Position numbers and translations under genes: made by a program
In this document: positions 33,001-34,863 of the stretch, in pieces
Position numbering within the stretch: the stretch's first letter is position 1
Layout: each line of letters opens with the position of its first letter
The notes under the pieces: generated by a model
What the model was told of the DNA's origin: nothing
Databases searched by the model: none
What the model saw: only the letters and a program-made list of their open reading frames with translations
Source of the DNA: Tritrichomonas musculus
Taxonomy: Eukaryota > Parabasalia > Tritrichomonadida > Tritrichomonadidae
Assembly: GCA_039105265.1 (NCBI GenBank)
Contig: JAPFFF010000006.1
Location: 6,324,001 to 6,388,000 of the forward strand
Direction: 5' to 3'
DNA length: 64,000 nt

Positions 33001-33861
33001 CAACATCAGCCACCTTCATCAGAACTTGAAAGCTTGAAACAAACAGTTTCTGCATTAAAGAAACTAATTCTTAAAGATCATAAAGCTATTGAATCAATCA
33101 AAGAAGCCATTCAAACTGTTGATAGCAATACCAAGAAGAAGACAGCTGCTTTGAATTCTGAAATTGAAGAACTCAAAGATAGTATTATGCATATCCAAGA
33201 CGGTGACACTCTTAGAGGTAAGATCACTGTCGAATTTGAGAAACTCAAGACAATCATCAGGGAGCAACTAGATCCAGTCAATATCCAAAGAAGTGCATCC
33301 AACGGTGGTTACGGATTCGCAACCAATGAAGAATTAGATAACGTTAAGCAACTTCTTTTGACCAATATTGACGAATTAAGAGGTGACTTCCTTGTTTATA
33401 AGGAGCAGCATAAGTCTTCTGTAGCACCATTGAAGTTGACATTACCGCCAAATATCGAATCACAAACAATTGAAGGTATTGGAAGCTTCAAAGATCTTTG
33501 CTCTGTTGTCATTAAGAACAAGATTAGAGTGGCAGAACTTGGTAGATTCTATAATAAGATGGATGATGACTTCGACGCTTTCCGTCATCAATTTGACGTT
33601 GTTAAGCACGAAGTCAAGAAACTGATGAAGAAAGATCCTCTAAGCCAGAAATCAGCTGCTGTAGATGACGATTTGCTAACTCAATCTGATCTTAGCTTGT
33701 CTGCAAATCAATCATCAGCAGCTGCTCCAAAGAGAGTAGGACAAAAATCATATGAATCATCATCAGTAGCACCCTCAACTGCTTCTACTGCATCAAAGAA
33801 GCAATCAAAGATAAAATTGAGCTCAATGACATCATCTAAGCCAAAGACGACCAAAAAATAA
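1..33861 (+). CDS. giant modular coiled-coil repeat protein (5' partial)
   Basis: The frame is open from base 1 (the first Met is at 43), so the N-terminus lies outside the window. The product exceeds 11,280 residues and is rich in Glu, Lys, Leu, Asn and Ser, with heptad-like spacing and no membrane segment or signal peptide. It is built from a few modules: NKQDNELKCLKYEIKKLKE to LRCLKHEIKLLKS; an STEVPTNDDSLQEVID module containing the only Trp of the repeats; a PISAIPTERSSETAP module; and several linker tails. A cysteine motif of the form [LFI][RK]C[LI]K[HY]E[IVLF]K[KL]L recurs roughly a hundred times. From about 32.14 kb the sequence is unique and ends in a Ser/Lys-rich basic tail. Giant coiled-coil proteins are common in trichomonads; a structural role in a cytoskeletal fibre is my inference. 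I do not recognise a named family. Confidence 0.9.
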   Translation, partial: SEQGEEAINDLQERMNKQDNELKCLKYEIKKLKERPIIDNVIPANIEEREAEVPSEVPHNDDDRLSELEESLRCLKHEIKLLKSRASTEVPTNDDSLQEVIDSQHKTDELLSSLTDKVHQHDDLWKEMLESINKLTNGTNQEEEEVRSEFKSSLEKLLGREHSEEQNNQPMTDQEGHHHQIVDIIELPNALRELQTEIEELQPRPEEKVTTEEQSHKEEDEAINDLQERMNKQDNELKCLKYEIKKLKERPIIDNVIPANIEEREAEVPSEVPHNDDDRLSELEESLRCLKHEIKLLKSRPISAIPTERSSETAPVERISQELNAIKSIVDSNNAELNEQKEAQELLKSEIESLKAQLKEEQDKSNKGTEELPISPTNNEDDRFESIEESLRCLKHEIKLLKSQANSGSTTSPIENSTETPTETEPEPTPLTQEPVSSEDIESLKSEIETLKNQLTETQINISKEQESLMEEGRTLSSRVNSIEEQEVQEIERMNDEINKLKNLIENNKEELKNELEQLSRENKEELNQIKHDFNNNNDEDQPQERKEEDTRTLPENIEEEIKKLQLISDSNKDNLSKLISEGASLEEKICNMNEEIRQIKEIDSNINKLSNEFRCIKYEIKKLKERPIIDNVIPANIEEREAEVPSEVPHNDDDRLSELEESLRCLKHEIKLLKSRASTEVPTNDDSLQEVIDSQHKTDELLSSLTDKVHQHDDLWKEMLESINKLTNGTNQEEEEVRSEFKSSLDKLLEQELSQTKKPFTDQISEHQHQIVDIIELPNTLRELQTEIEELQPRPEEKVTTEEQSHKEEDEAINDLQERMNKQDNELKCLKYEIKKLKERPIIDNVIPANIEEREAEVPSEVPHNDDDRLSELEESLRCLKHEIKLLKSRPISAIPTERSSETAPVERVSQELNAIKSIVDSNNAELNEQKEAQELLKSEIESLKAQLKEEQDKSNKGTEELPISPTNNEDDRFESIEESLRCLKHEIKLLKSQANSGSTTSPIENSTETPTETEPEPTPLTQEPVSSKDIESLKSEIETLKNQLTETQINISKEQESLMEEGRTLSSRVNSIEEQEVQEIERMNDEINKLKNLIENNKEELKNELEQLSRENKEELNQIKHDFNNNNDEDQPQERKEEDTRTLPENIEEEIKKLQLISDSNKDNLSKLISEGASLEEKICNMNEEIRQIKEIDSNINKLSNEFRCIKYEIKKLKERPIIDNVIPANIEEREAEVPSEVPHNDDDRLSELEESLRCLKHEIKLLKSRPISAIPTERSSETAPVERISQELNAIKSIVDSNNAELNEQKEAQELLKSEIESLKAQLKEEQDKSDKAAESRSEQGEEAINDLQERMNKQDNELKCLKYEIKKLKERPIIDNVIPANIEEREAEVPSEVPHNDDDRLSELEESLRCLKHEIKLLKSRASTEVPTNDDSLQEVIDSQHKTDELLSSLTDKVHQHDDLWKEMLESINKLTNGTNQEEEEVRSEFKSSLDKLLEQELSQTKKPFTDQISEHQHQIVDIIELPNTLRELQTEIEELQPRPEEKVTTEEQSHKEEDEAINDLQERMNKQDNELKCLKYEIKKLKERPIIDNVIPANIEEREAEVPSEVPHNDDDRLSELEESLRCLKHEIKLLKSRASTEVPTNDDSLQEVIDSQHKTDELLSSLTDKVHQHDDLWKEMLESINKLTNGTNQEEEEVRSEFKSSLDKLLEQELSQTKKPFTDQISEHQHQIKDIEDLQDALERLKEDIDEVRAENKDNLQDELEKEIEKNQSKANKEQEELKNELRCLKYEIKKLKERPIIDNVIPANIEEREAEVPSEVPHNDDDRLSELEESLRCLKHEIKLLKSRPISAIPTERSSETAPAERVSQELNAIKSIVDSNNAELNEQKEAQELLKSEIESLKAQLKEEQDKSDKAAESRAEQERTLEGRLQSLEEKANIEKEMKEEIDNLKKSLNDNQSNDSEERASIENSLRCLKHEIKLLKSRPISAIPTERSSETAPAERVSQELNAIKSIVDSNNAELNEQKEAQELLKSEIESLKAQLKEEQDKSDKAAESRSEQGEEAINDLQERMNKQDNELKCLKYEIKKLKERPIIDNVIPANIEEREAEVPSEVPHNDDDRLSELEESIRCIKYEFKKLKYIAIDSSSLISRNEYLFFDKRINDIQDQLDSQQELWNNNLQMINNILHSSDSKTNPTYDKSLYNDNLSSSNKLNNQFNNIIIFDSQTSSQHLVFSNKFDQLYNNLKSSQDQISFINESISCIKYELKKLIQNSHPEYIEEINSQKERIDSIEEKINEQQQLWNNILNLTNNILQNPYPYKDNKEDLSKEIRNKFKDSVDNIIENEIENDRNMNKDDFQDLHQHQIIDIVELPNALRELQTEIEELQPRPEEKVTTEEQSHKEEDEAINDLQERMNKQDNELKCLKYEIKKLKERPIIDNVIPANIEEREAEVPSEVPHNDDDRLSELEESLRCLKHEIKLLKSRPISAIPTERSSETAPVERISQELNAIKSIVDSNNAELNEQKEAQELLKSEIESLKAQLKEEQDKSDKAAESRSEQGEEAINDLQERMNKQDNELKCLKYEIKKLKERPIIDNVIPANIEEREAEVPSEVPHNDDDRLSELEESLRCLKHEIKLLKSRASTEVPTNDDSLQEVIDSQHKTDELLSSLTDKVHQHDDLWKEMLESINKLTNGTNQEEEEVRSEFKSSLDKLLEQELSQTKKPFTDQISEHQHQIVDIIELPNTLRELQTEIEELQPRPEEKVTTEEQSHKEEDEAINDLQERMNKQDNELKCLKYEIKKLKERPIIDNVIPANIEEREAEVPSEVPHNDDDRLSELEESLRCLKHEIKLLKSRPISAIPTERSSETAPVERISQELNAIKSIVDSNNAELNEQKEAQELLKSEIESLKAQLKEEQDKSDKAAESRSEQGEEAINDLQERMNKQDNELKCLKYEIKKLKERPIIDNVIPANIEEREAEVPSEVPHNDDDRLSELEESLRCLKHEIKLLKSRPISAIPTERSSETAPVERISQELNAIKSIVDSNNAELNEQKEAQELLKSEIESLKAQLKEEQDKSDKAAESRAEQERTLEGRLQSLEEKANIEKEMKEEIDNLKKSLNDNQSNDSEERASIENSLRCLKHEIKLLKSRPISAIPTERSSETAPAERVSQELNAIKSIVDSNNAELNEQKEAQELLKSEIESLKAQLKEEQDKSDKAAESRSEQGEEAINDLQERMNKQDNELKCLKYEIKKLKERPIIDNVIPANIEEREAEVPSEVPHNDDDRLSELEESLRCLKHEIKLLKSRASTEVPTNDDSLQEVIDSQHKTDELLSSLTDKVHQHDDLWKEMLESINKLTNGTNQEEEEVRSEFKSSLEKLLGREHSEEQNNQPMTDQEGHHHQIVDIIELPNALRELQTEIEELQPRPEEKVTTEEQSHKEEDEAINDLQERMNKQDNELKCLKYEIKKLKERPIIDNVIPANIEEREAEVPSEVPHNDDDRLSELEESLRCLKHEIKLLKSRPISAIPTERSSETAPVERVSQELNAIKSIVDSNNAELNEQKEAQELLKSEIESLKAQLKEEQDKSNKGTEELPISPTNNEDDRFESIEESLRCLKHEIKLLKSQANSGSTTSPIENSTETPTETEPEPTPLTQEPVSSKDIESLKSEIETLKNQLTETQINISKEQESLMEEGRTLSSRVNSIEEQEVQEIERMNDEINKLKNLIENNKEELKNELEQLSRENKEELNQIKHDFNNNNDEDQPQERKEEDTRTLPENIEEEIKKLQLISDSNKDNLSKLISEGASLEEKICNMNEEIRQIKEIDSNINKLSNEFRCIKYEIKKLKERPIIDNVIPANIEEREAEVPSEVPHNDDDRLSELEESLRCLKHEIKLLKSRASTEVPTNDDSLQEVIDSQHKTDELLSSLTDKVHQHDDLWKEMLESINKLTNGTNQEEEEVRSEFKSSLDKLLEQELSQTKKPFTDQISEHQHQIVDIIELPNTLRELQTEIEELQPRPEEKVTTEEQSHKEEDEAINDLQERMNKQDNELKCLKYEIKKLKERPIIDNVIPANIEEREAEVPSEVPHNDDDRLSELEESLRCLKHEIKLLKSRPISAIPTERSSETAPVERISQELNAIKSIVDSNNAELNEQKEAQELLKSEIESLKAQLKEEQDKSDKAAESRSEQGEEAINDLQERMNKQDNELKCLKYEIKKLKERPIIDNVIPANIEEREAEVPSEVPHNDDDRLSELEESLRCLKHEIKLLKSRASTEVPTNDDSLQEVIDSQHKTDELLSSLTDKVHQHDDLWKEMLESINKLTNGTNQEEEEVRSEFKSSLDKLLEQELSQTKKPFTDQISEHQHQIKDIEDLQDALERLKEDIDEVRAENKDNLQDELEKEIEKNQSKANKEQEELKNELRCLKYEIKKLKERPIIDNVIPANIEEREAEVPSEVPHNDDDRLSELEESLRCLKHEIKLLKSRPISAIPTERSSETAPAERVSQELNAIKSIVDSNNAELNEQKEAQELLKSEIESLKAQLKEEQDKSDKAAESRAEQERTLEGRLQSLEEKANIEKEMKEEIDNLKKSLNDNQSNDSEERASIENSLRCLKHEIKLLKSRPISAIPTERSSETAPAERVSQELNAIKSIVDSNNAELNEQKEAQELLKSEIESLKAQLKEEQDKSDKAAESRSEQGEEAINDLQERMNKQDNELKCLKYEIKKLKERPIIDNVIPANIEEREAEVPSEVPHNDDDRLSELEESLRCLKHEIKLLKSRASTEVPTNDDSLQEVIDSQHKTDELLSSLTDKVHQHDDLWKEMLESINKLTNGTNQEEEEVRSEFKSSLEKLLEQELSQTKKPFTDQISEHQHQIVDIIELPNTLRELQTEIEELQPRPEEKVTTEEQSHKEEDEAINDLQERMNKQDNELKCLKYEIKKLKERPIIDNVIPANIEEREAEVPSEVPHNDDDRLSELEESLRCLKHEIKLLKSRPISAIPTERSSETAPAERISQELNAIKSIVDSNNAELNEQKEAQELLKSEIESLKAQLKEEQDKSDKAAESRSEQGEEAINDLQERMNKQDNELKCLKYEIKKLKERPIIDNVIPANIEEREAEVPSEIPHNDDDRLSELEESLRCLKHEIKLLKSRPISAIPTERSSETAPAERVSQELNAIKSIVDSNNAELNEQKEAQELLKSEIESLKAQLKEEQDKSDKAAESRAEQERTLEGRLQSLEEKANIEKEMKEEIDNLKKSLNDNQSNDSEERASIENSLRCLKHEIKLLKSRPISAIPTERSSETAPVERVSQELNAIKSIVDSNNAELNEQKEAQELLKSEIESLKAQLKEEQDKSDKAAESRSEQGEEAINDLQERMNKQDNELKCLKYEIKKLKERPIIDNVIPANIEEREAEVPSEVPHNDDDRLSELEESLRCLKHEIKLLKSRPISAIPTERSSETAPAERVSQELNAIKSIVDSNNAELNEQKEAQELLKSEIESLKAQLKEEQDKSDKAAESRAEQERTLEGRLQSLEEKANIEKEMKEEIDNLKKSLNDNQSNDSEERASIENSLRCLKHEIKLLKSHASTEVPTNDDSLQEVIDSQHKTDELLSSLTDKVHQHDDLWKEMLESINKLTNGTNQEEEEVRSEFKSSLDKLLEQELSQTKKPFTDQISEHQHQIKDIEDLQDALERLKEDIDEVRAENKDNLQDELEKEIEKNQSKANKEQEELKNELRCLKYEIKKLKERPIIDNVIPANIEEREAEVPSEVPHNDDDRLSELEESLRCLKHEIKLLKSRPISAIPTERSSETAPAERISQELNAIKSIVDSNNAELNEQKEAQELLKSEIESLKAQLKEEQDKSDKAAESRAEQERTLEGRLQSLEEKANIEKEMKEEIDNLKKSLNDNQSNDSEERASIENSLRCLKHEIKLLKSRPISAIPTERSSETAPAERVSQELNAIKSIVDSNNAELNEQKEAQELLKSEIESLKAQLKEEQDKSDKAAESRSEQGEEAINDLQERMNKQDNELKCLKYEIKKLKERPIIDNVIPANIEEREAEVPSEVPHNDDDRLSELEESLRCLKHEIKLLKSRPISAIPTERSSETAPAERVSQELNAIKSIVDSNNAELNEQKEAQELLKSEIESLKAQLKEEQDKSDKAAESRAEQERTLEGRLQSLEEKANIEKEMKEEIDNLKKSLNDNQSNDSEERASIENSLRCLKHEIKLLKSRPISAIPTERSSETAPAERISQELNAIKSIVDSNNAELNEQKEAQELLKSEIESLKAQLKEEQDKSDKAAESRAEQERTLEGRLQSLEEKANIEKEMKEEIDNLKKSLNDNQSNDSEERASIENSLRCLKHEIKLLKSHASTEVPTNDDSLQEVIDSQHKTDELLSSLTDKVHQHDDLWKEMLESINKLTNGTNQEEEEVRSEFKSSLDKLLEQELSQTKKPFTDQISEHQHQIKDIEDLQDALERLKEDIDEVRAENKDNLQDELEKEIEKNQSKANKEQEELKNELRCLKYEIKKLKERPIIDNVIPANIEEREAEVPSEVPHNDDDRLSELEESLRCLKHEIKLLKSRPISAIPTERSSETAPAERVSQELNAIKSIVDSNNAELNEQKEAQELLKSEIESLKAQLKEEQDKSDKAAESRAEQERTLEGRLQSLEEKANIEKEMKEEIDNLKKSLNDNQSNDSEERASIENSLRCLKHEIKLLKSHASTEVPTNDDSLQEVIDSQHKTDELLSSLTDKVHQHDDLWKEMLESINKLTNGTNQEEEEVRSEFKSSLDKLLEQELSQTKKPFTDQISEHQHQIKDIEDLQDALERLKEDIDEVRAENKDNLQDELEKEIEKNQSKANKEQEELKNELRCLKYEIKKLKERPIIDNVIPANIEEREAEVPSEVPHNDDDRLSELEESLRCLKHEIKLLKSRPISAIPTERSSETAPAERISQELNAIKSIVDSNNAELNEQKEAQELLKSEIESLKAQLKEEQDKSDKAAESRSEQGEEAINDLQERMNKQDNELKCLKYEIKKLKERPIIDNVIPANIEEREAEVPSEVPHNDDDRLSELEESLRCLKHEIKLLKSRASTEVPTNDDSLQEVIDSQHKTDELLSSLTDKVHQHDDLWKEMLESINKLTNGTNQEEEEVRSEFKSSLDKLLEQELSQTKKPFTDQISEHQHQIKDIEDLQDALERLKEDIDEVRAENKDNLQDELEKEIEKNQSKANKEQEELKNELRCLKYEIKKLKERPIIDNVIPANIEEREAEVPSEVPHNDDDRLSELEESLRCLKHEIKLLKSRPISAIPTERSSETAPAERISQELNAIKSIVDSNNAELNEQKEAQELLKSEIESLKAQLKEEQDKSDKAAESRAEQERTLEGRLQSLEEKANIEKEMKEEIDNLKKSLNDNQSNDSEERASIENSLRCLKHEIKLLKSRPISAIPTERSSETAPAERISQELNAIKSIVDSNNAELNEQKEAQELLKSEIESLKAQLKEEQDKSNKETEELPISPTNNENDRFESIEESLRCLKHEIKLLKSRASTEVPTNDDSLQEVIDSQHKTDELLSSLTDKVNTQQLLWKEMLDTIKILIPNIEENISNEDIVKAEFKSSLDKLLEQELSQTKKPFTDPISEHQHQIKDIEDLQDALERLKEDIDEVRAENKDNLQDELEKEIEKNQSKANKEQEELKNELRCLKYEIKKLKERPIIDNVIPANIEEREAEVPSEVPHNDDDRLSELEESLRCLKHEIKLLKSRPISAIPTERSSETAPAERISQELNAIKSIVDSNNAELNEQKEAQELLKSEIESLKAQLKEEQDKSDKAAESRAEQERTLEGRLQSLEEKANIEKEMKEEIDNLKKSLNDNQSNDSEERASIENSLRCLKHEIKLLKSRPISAIPTERSSETAPAERVSQELNAIKSIVDSNNAELNEQKEAQELLKSEIESLKAQLKEEQDKSDKAAESRSEQGEEAINDLQERMNKQDNELKCLKYEIKKLKERPIIDNVIPANIEEREAEVPSEVPHNDDDRLSELEESLRCLKHEIKLLKSRPISAIPTERSSETAPAERISQELNAIKSIVDSNNAELNEQKEAQELLKSEIESLKAQLKEEQDKSDKAAESRSEQGEEAINDLQERMNKQDNELKCLKYEIKKLKERPIIDNVIPANIEEREAEVPSEVPHNDDDRLSELEESLRCLKHEIKLLKSRPISAIPTERSSETAPAERVSQELNAIKSIVDSNNAELNEQKEAQELLKSEIESLKAQLKEEQDKSDKATESRAEQERTLEGRLQSLEEKANIEKEMKEEIDNLKKSLNDNQSNDSEERASIENSLRCLKHEIKLLKSRPISAIPTERSSETAPAERISQELNAIKSIVDSNNAELNEQKEAQELLKSEIESLKAQLKEEQDKSDKAAESRAEQERTLEGRLQSLEEKANIEKEMKEEIDNLKKSLNDNQSNDSEERASIENSLRCLKHEIKLLKSRPISAIPTERSSETAPVERVSQELNAIKSIVDSNNAELNEQKEAQELLKSEIESLKAQLKEEQDKSDKAAESRSEQGEEAINDLQERMNKQDNELKCLKYEIKKLKERPIIDNVIPANIEEREAEVPSEVPHNDDDRLSELEESLRCLKHEIKLLKSRPISAIPTERSSETAPAERVSQELNAIKSIVDSNNAELNEQKEAQELLKSEIESLKAQLKEEQDKSDKAAESRAEQERTLEGRLQSLEEKANIEKEMKEEIDNLKKSLNDNQSNDSEERASIENSLRCLKHEIKLLKSRPISAIPTERSSETAPAERISQELNAIKSIVDSNNAELNEQKEAQELLKSEIESLKAQLKEEQDKSDKAAESRAEQERTLEGRLQSLEEKANIEKEMKEEIDNLKKSLNDNQSNDSEERASIENSLRCLKHEIKLLKSRPISAIPTERSSETAPAERISQELNAIKSIVDSNNAELNEQKEAQELLKSEIESLKAQLKEEQNKSDKAAESRSEQGEEAINDLQERMNKQDNELKCLKYEIKKLKERPIIDNVIPANIEEREAEVPSEVPHNDDDRLSELEESLRCLKHEIKLLKSRPISAIPTERSSETAPAERISQELNAIKSIVDSNNAELNEQKEAQELLKSEIESLKAQLKEEQDKSDKAAESRSEQGEEAINDLQERMNKQDNELKCLKYEIKKLKERPIIDNVIPANIEEREAEVPSEVPHNDDDRLSELEESLRCLKHEIKLLKSRPISAIPTERSSETAPVERVSQELNAIKSIVDSNNAELNEQKEAQELLKSEIESLKAQLKEEQDKSDKAAESRAEQERTLEGRLQSLEEKANIEKEMKEEIDNLKKSLNDNQSNDSEERASIENSLRCLKHEIKLLKSRPISAIPTERSSETAPAERVSQELNAIKSIVDSNNAELNEQKEAQELLKSEIESLKAQLKEEQDKSDKAAESRAEQERTLEGRLQSLEEKANIEKEMKEEIDNLKKSLNDNQSNDSEERASIENSLRCLKHEIKLLKSRPISAIPTERSSETAPAERISQELNAIKSIVDSNNAELNEQKEAQELLKSEIESLKAQLKEEQDKSDKAAESRAEQERTLEGRLQSLEEKANIEKEMKEEIDNLKKSLNDNQSNDSEERASIENSLRCLKHEIKLLKSRPISAIPTERSSETAPAERISQELNAIKSIVDSNNAELNEQKEAQELLKSEIESLKAQLKEEQDKSDKAAESRAEQERTLEGRLQSLEEKANIEKEMKEEIDNLKKSLNDNQSNDSEERASIENSLRCLKHEIKLLKSRPISAIPTERSSETAPAERISQELNAIKSIVDSNNAELNEQKEAQELLKSEIESLKAQLKEEQDKSDKAAESRAEQERTLEGRLQSLEEKANIEKEMKEEIDNLKKSLNDNQSNDSEERASIENSLRCLKHEIKLLKSRPISAIPTERSSETAPAERVSQELNAIKSIVDSNNAELNEQKEAQELLKSEIESLKAQLKEEQDKSDKATESRSEQGEEAINDLQERMNKQDNELKCLKYEIKKLKERPIIDNVIPANIEEREAEVPSEVPHNDDDRLSELEESLRCLKHEIKLLKSRPISAIPTERSSETAPAERISQELNAIKSIVDSNNAELNEQKEAQELLKSEIESLKAQLKEEQDKSDKAAESRAEQERTLEGRLQSLEEKANIEKEMKEEIDNLKKSLNDNQSNDSEERASIENSLRCLKHEIKLLKSRPISAIPTERSSETAPAERISQELNAIKSIVDSNNAELNEQKEAQELLKSEIESLKAQLKEEQDKSDKAAESRAEQERTLEGRLQSLEEKANIEKEMKEEIDNLKKSLNDNQSNDSEERASIENSLRCLKHEIKLLKSRPISAIPTERSSETAPAERVSQELNAIKSIVDSNNAELNEQKEAQELLKSEIESLKAQLKEEQDKSDKATESRSEQGEEAINDLQERMNKQDNELKCLKYEIKKLKERPIIDNVIPANIEEREAEVPSEIPHNDDDRLSELEESLRCLKHEIKLLKSRPISAIPTERSSETAPAERISQELNAIKSIVDSNNAELNEQKEAQELLKSEIESLKAQLKEEQDKSDKAAESRAEQERTLEGRLQSLEEKANIEKEMKEEIDNLKKSLNDNQSNDSEERASIENSLRCLKHEIKLLKSRPISAIPTERSSETAPAERISQELNAIKSIVDSNNAELNEQKEAQELLKSEIESLKAQLKEEQDRSNTQIEKQLSKINNDLYDKFIANDKQFETIITGLRCLKYEVKKLKFRTLDSNTLDDSHEEEEEKPNNIMQKRPIKSFDNNDENSNNSYPDSLKKDINDLKEQYLALNDKVEQFSNEKGKIQKLLVQHHQKIENIKEQLNNKPESSNEENTKLIESLQNSVSSLENQNQQIPKLLSEFNDIKKVLMKNHKHIKENKDEVDQLRDSLDFLKEAFNDFQSTKASTPSGNEQDYGNEISKLIDENRSLQENIASLNMKVRALENKLAGQESPNVLNRGIDLDDIDQSDQSSQHQPPSSELESLKQTVSALKKLILKDHKAIESIKEAIQTVDSNTKKKTAALNSEIEELKDSIMHIQDGDTLRGKITVEFEKLKTIIREQLDPVNIQRSASNGGYGFATNEELDNVKQLLLTNIDELRGDFLVYKEQHKSSVAPLKLTLPPNIESQTIEGIGSFKDLCSVVIKNKIRVAELGRFYNKMDDDFDAFRHQFDVVKHEVKKLMKKDPLSQKSAAVDDDLLTQSDLSLSANQSSAAAPKRVGQKSYESSSVAPSTASTASKKQSKIKLSSMTSSKPKTTKK
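545..3763 (+). repeat. two tandem ~1.77-kb blocks inside the giant gene, third copy at about 10223-11668
   Basis: Sequence at about 545-1990 recurs with a constant 1,773-bp offset at about 2318-3763, and again 9,678 bp from the first copy at about 10223-11668. The blocks contain the least common linker, which runs from LPISPTNNEDD through the NNNNDEDQPQERKEED stretch to LSNEFRCIKYEIKKLKE. Differences are single bases, for example GAA versus AAA at the VSSEDIES / VSSKDIES position. This points to recent segmental duplication by unequal exchange or gene conversion. Confidence 0.8.
6396..7144 (+). repeat. AT-rich divergent island within the repeat array
   Basis: The reading frame continues without a break, but the DNA is much more AT-rich and the protein no longer matches the homogenised modules. 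The architecture is still visible: SIRCIKYEFKKLKY and SISCIKYELKKLIQ replace the usual cysteine motifs, and QQELWNNNLQMINNIL and QQQLWNNILNLTNNIL replace the Trp-containing segment. It reads as an old or distantly related pair of modules that escaped homogenisation. The flanks on both sides return abruptly to consensus. Confidence 0.75.
12595..14295 (+). repeat. block duplicated from about 4690-6390 at a 7,905-bp offset
   Basis: The order of modules and their spacing at 12595-14295 match those at 4690-6390 with a constant offset of 7,905 bp. The match ends where the first copy enters the divergent AT-rich island at about 6396, which the second copy lacks. So either the island replaced repeat sequence in the first copy, or the duplication copied only the flanking part. 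Confidence 0.65.
22721..22820 (+). repeat. short AT-rich divergent patch within the repeat array
   Basis: Here the usual VHQHDDLWKEML segment is replaced by VNTQQLLWKEMLDTIKIL and a following stretch rich in Ile and Asn, with AT-rich codons. The frame is kept and consensus sequence resumes at EFKSSLDKLLEQ. It resembles a short gene-conversion tract from a divergent donor such as the island at 6.4-7.1 kb, which shares the QQ-LW feature. Confidence 0.6.
27890..29960 (+). repeat. tandem array of 414-bp units (138 residues)
   Basis: Five consecutive units repeat every 414 bp (equivalent positions 27992, 28406, 28820, 29234, 29648). Each unit is the PISAIPTERSSETAP module plus the AEQERTLEGRLQSLEEKAN linker and one LRCLKHEIKLLKS motif. 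The period is a multiple of three, so gain or loss of units keeps the frame. Copies differ by one or a few bases, mainly GTT/ATT (Val/Ile) and TCG/TCA (Ser). A second period of 471 bp (157 residues, two cysteine motifs) is seen at 23957-24428. Confidence 0.85.
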
Positions 33862-33862
33862 A
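33859..33862 (+). terminator. TAAA poly(A)-type signal overlapping the stop codon
   Basis: The giant gene ends in AAATAAAAG, so the stop TAA is the first three bases of TAAA. A UAAA element at or just after the stop codon is the known trichomonad poly(A) signal. A T-rich tract follows at about 33970-33985. Confidence 0.5.
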
Positions 33863-33864
33863 AG

Positions 33865-34258
33865 ATGATAGAATAGTTCATGATTACTGATTTTGGATTC
33901 TAATTAAGAATTTTGTACAATTTAAATGATTTTCACTGTTTTCCTTCAATAAATTTTTTATTTATGTAATTTTTTTTTTTTTTTTATTATATTTTTTAAA
34001 AGGTCATTACACCCTTCAAAAATTAATCGTTCCTTTTCAAATAATTTTAGAGAATTTATTGAATAATATTTAAATAAAAATAATAAAATTGTGAGGAAAA
34101 TGATATCATAAGAGATGAATTCAATAGTTAATCGTCGTTAACAAAAGTTATTTTATTTTAAAATTTTTAATTTAAAAAGTTAAATTTCTTATCAATATTT
34201 TTTCGGCAATTGAAAAAGTTGATTTTTTATTAAAAATCAAAATTAAAATCTTACTTGA
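33865..34258. other. AT-rich intergenic DNA downstream of the giant gene
   Basis: No ORF of note, no RNA gene and no repeat were recognised. It contains a long T run near 33970 and several A/T homopolymers. Confidence 0.6.
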
Positions 34259-34600
34259 TTGCCTTGCGCTTCGAAGCATTTTTTCTATTTCTTTGGAAAA
34301 GAATCAATCAAAGAATTGTTTGTTGCTAAACATAGATTATTCCATACAAAGAATAAAATTTGTGTTCAGGAAACATTAGACATTTCAGCTCCAGGGATTT
34401 CAGGAAACATTATTGCTTTAACGCACATGAAATATTTGATTTCACTTGTTAATATTTGTGGTCGTCAGGGTTGTGTTTTTTCTGGTCTCCCTTCATCAAT
34501 CTATTTAGCTACTGCTTTGACGCAATTTAACGAAATACCTAATGCATCAGTTGTTTTGATTTTATTAAAATTGTGCGATTGCAGAACTACTTGCTATTAA
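34259..34600 (+). pseudogene. unrecognised ORF remnant, 113 codons
   Basis: This stretch has a more coding-like composition than its AT-rich surroundings, but it begins at TTG directly after an in-frame stop and has no convincing upstream start. The translation contains TLDISAPGISGNIIAL and VNICGRQGCVFSGLPSS, with several Cys residues and hydrophobic stretches. I do not recognise the family. It may be a fragment of a host gene left beside the recombinase element, whose left repeat begins about 130 bp downstream. Confidence 0.25.
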
Positions 34601-34727
34601 ATTATAGCGTTCGTTTGTATTTTTTGGTAAAGAAAACATATAAATAAAAGGTCAAAAGATTGACCAACTATTGATTCATAAATTCATGAATAGGTAATTA
34701 AATTTTAATGAATTTGAAAAAAAATTT

Positions 34728-34821
34728 AAAATCTCTCAAATGGTCCACTTTTTGAACTTGTTCCTCTCAATAATTTCCAAAAATTAGTTTTGGCCGAATA
34801 AACTCAAAAAGTGAAAAAATT
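34728..34821 (+). repeat. left terminal inverted repeat of the recombinase element
   Basis: This is an inverted partner of 39431-39524, with imperfect identity over about 94 bp. Shared blocks include AAAATCTCTCAAATG, CACTTTTTGAAC, CCGAATAAACTCAAAAAGTG and AAAAAATT. Confidence 0.7.
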
Positions 34822-34863
34822 GAATTAAAAACGAAAAAAAAATGATAAAAGATTAATTTTTTA

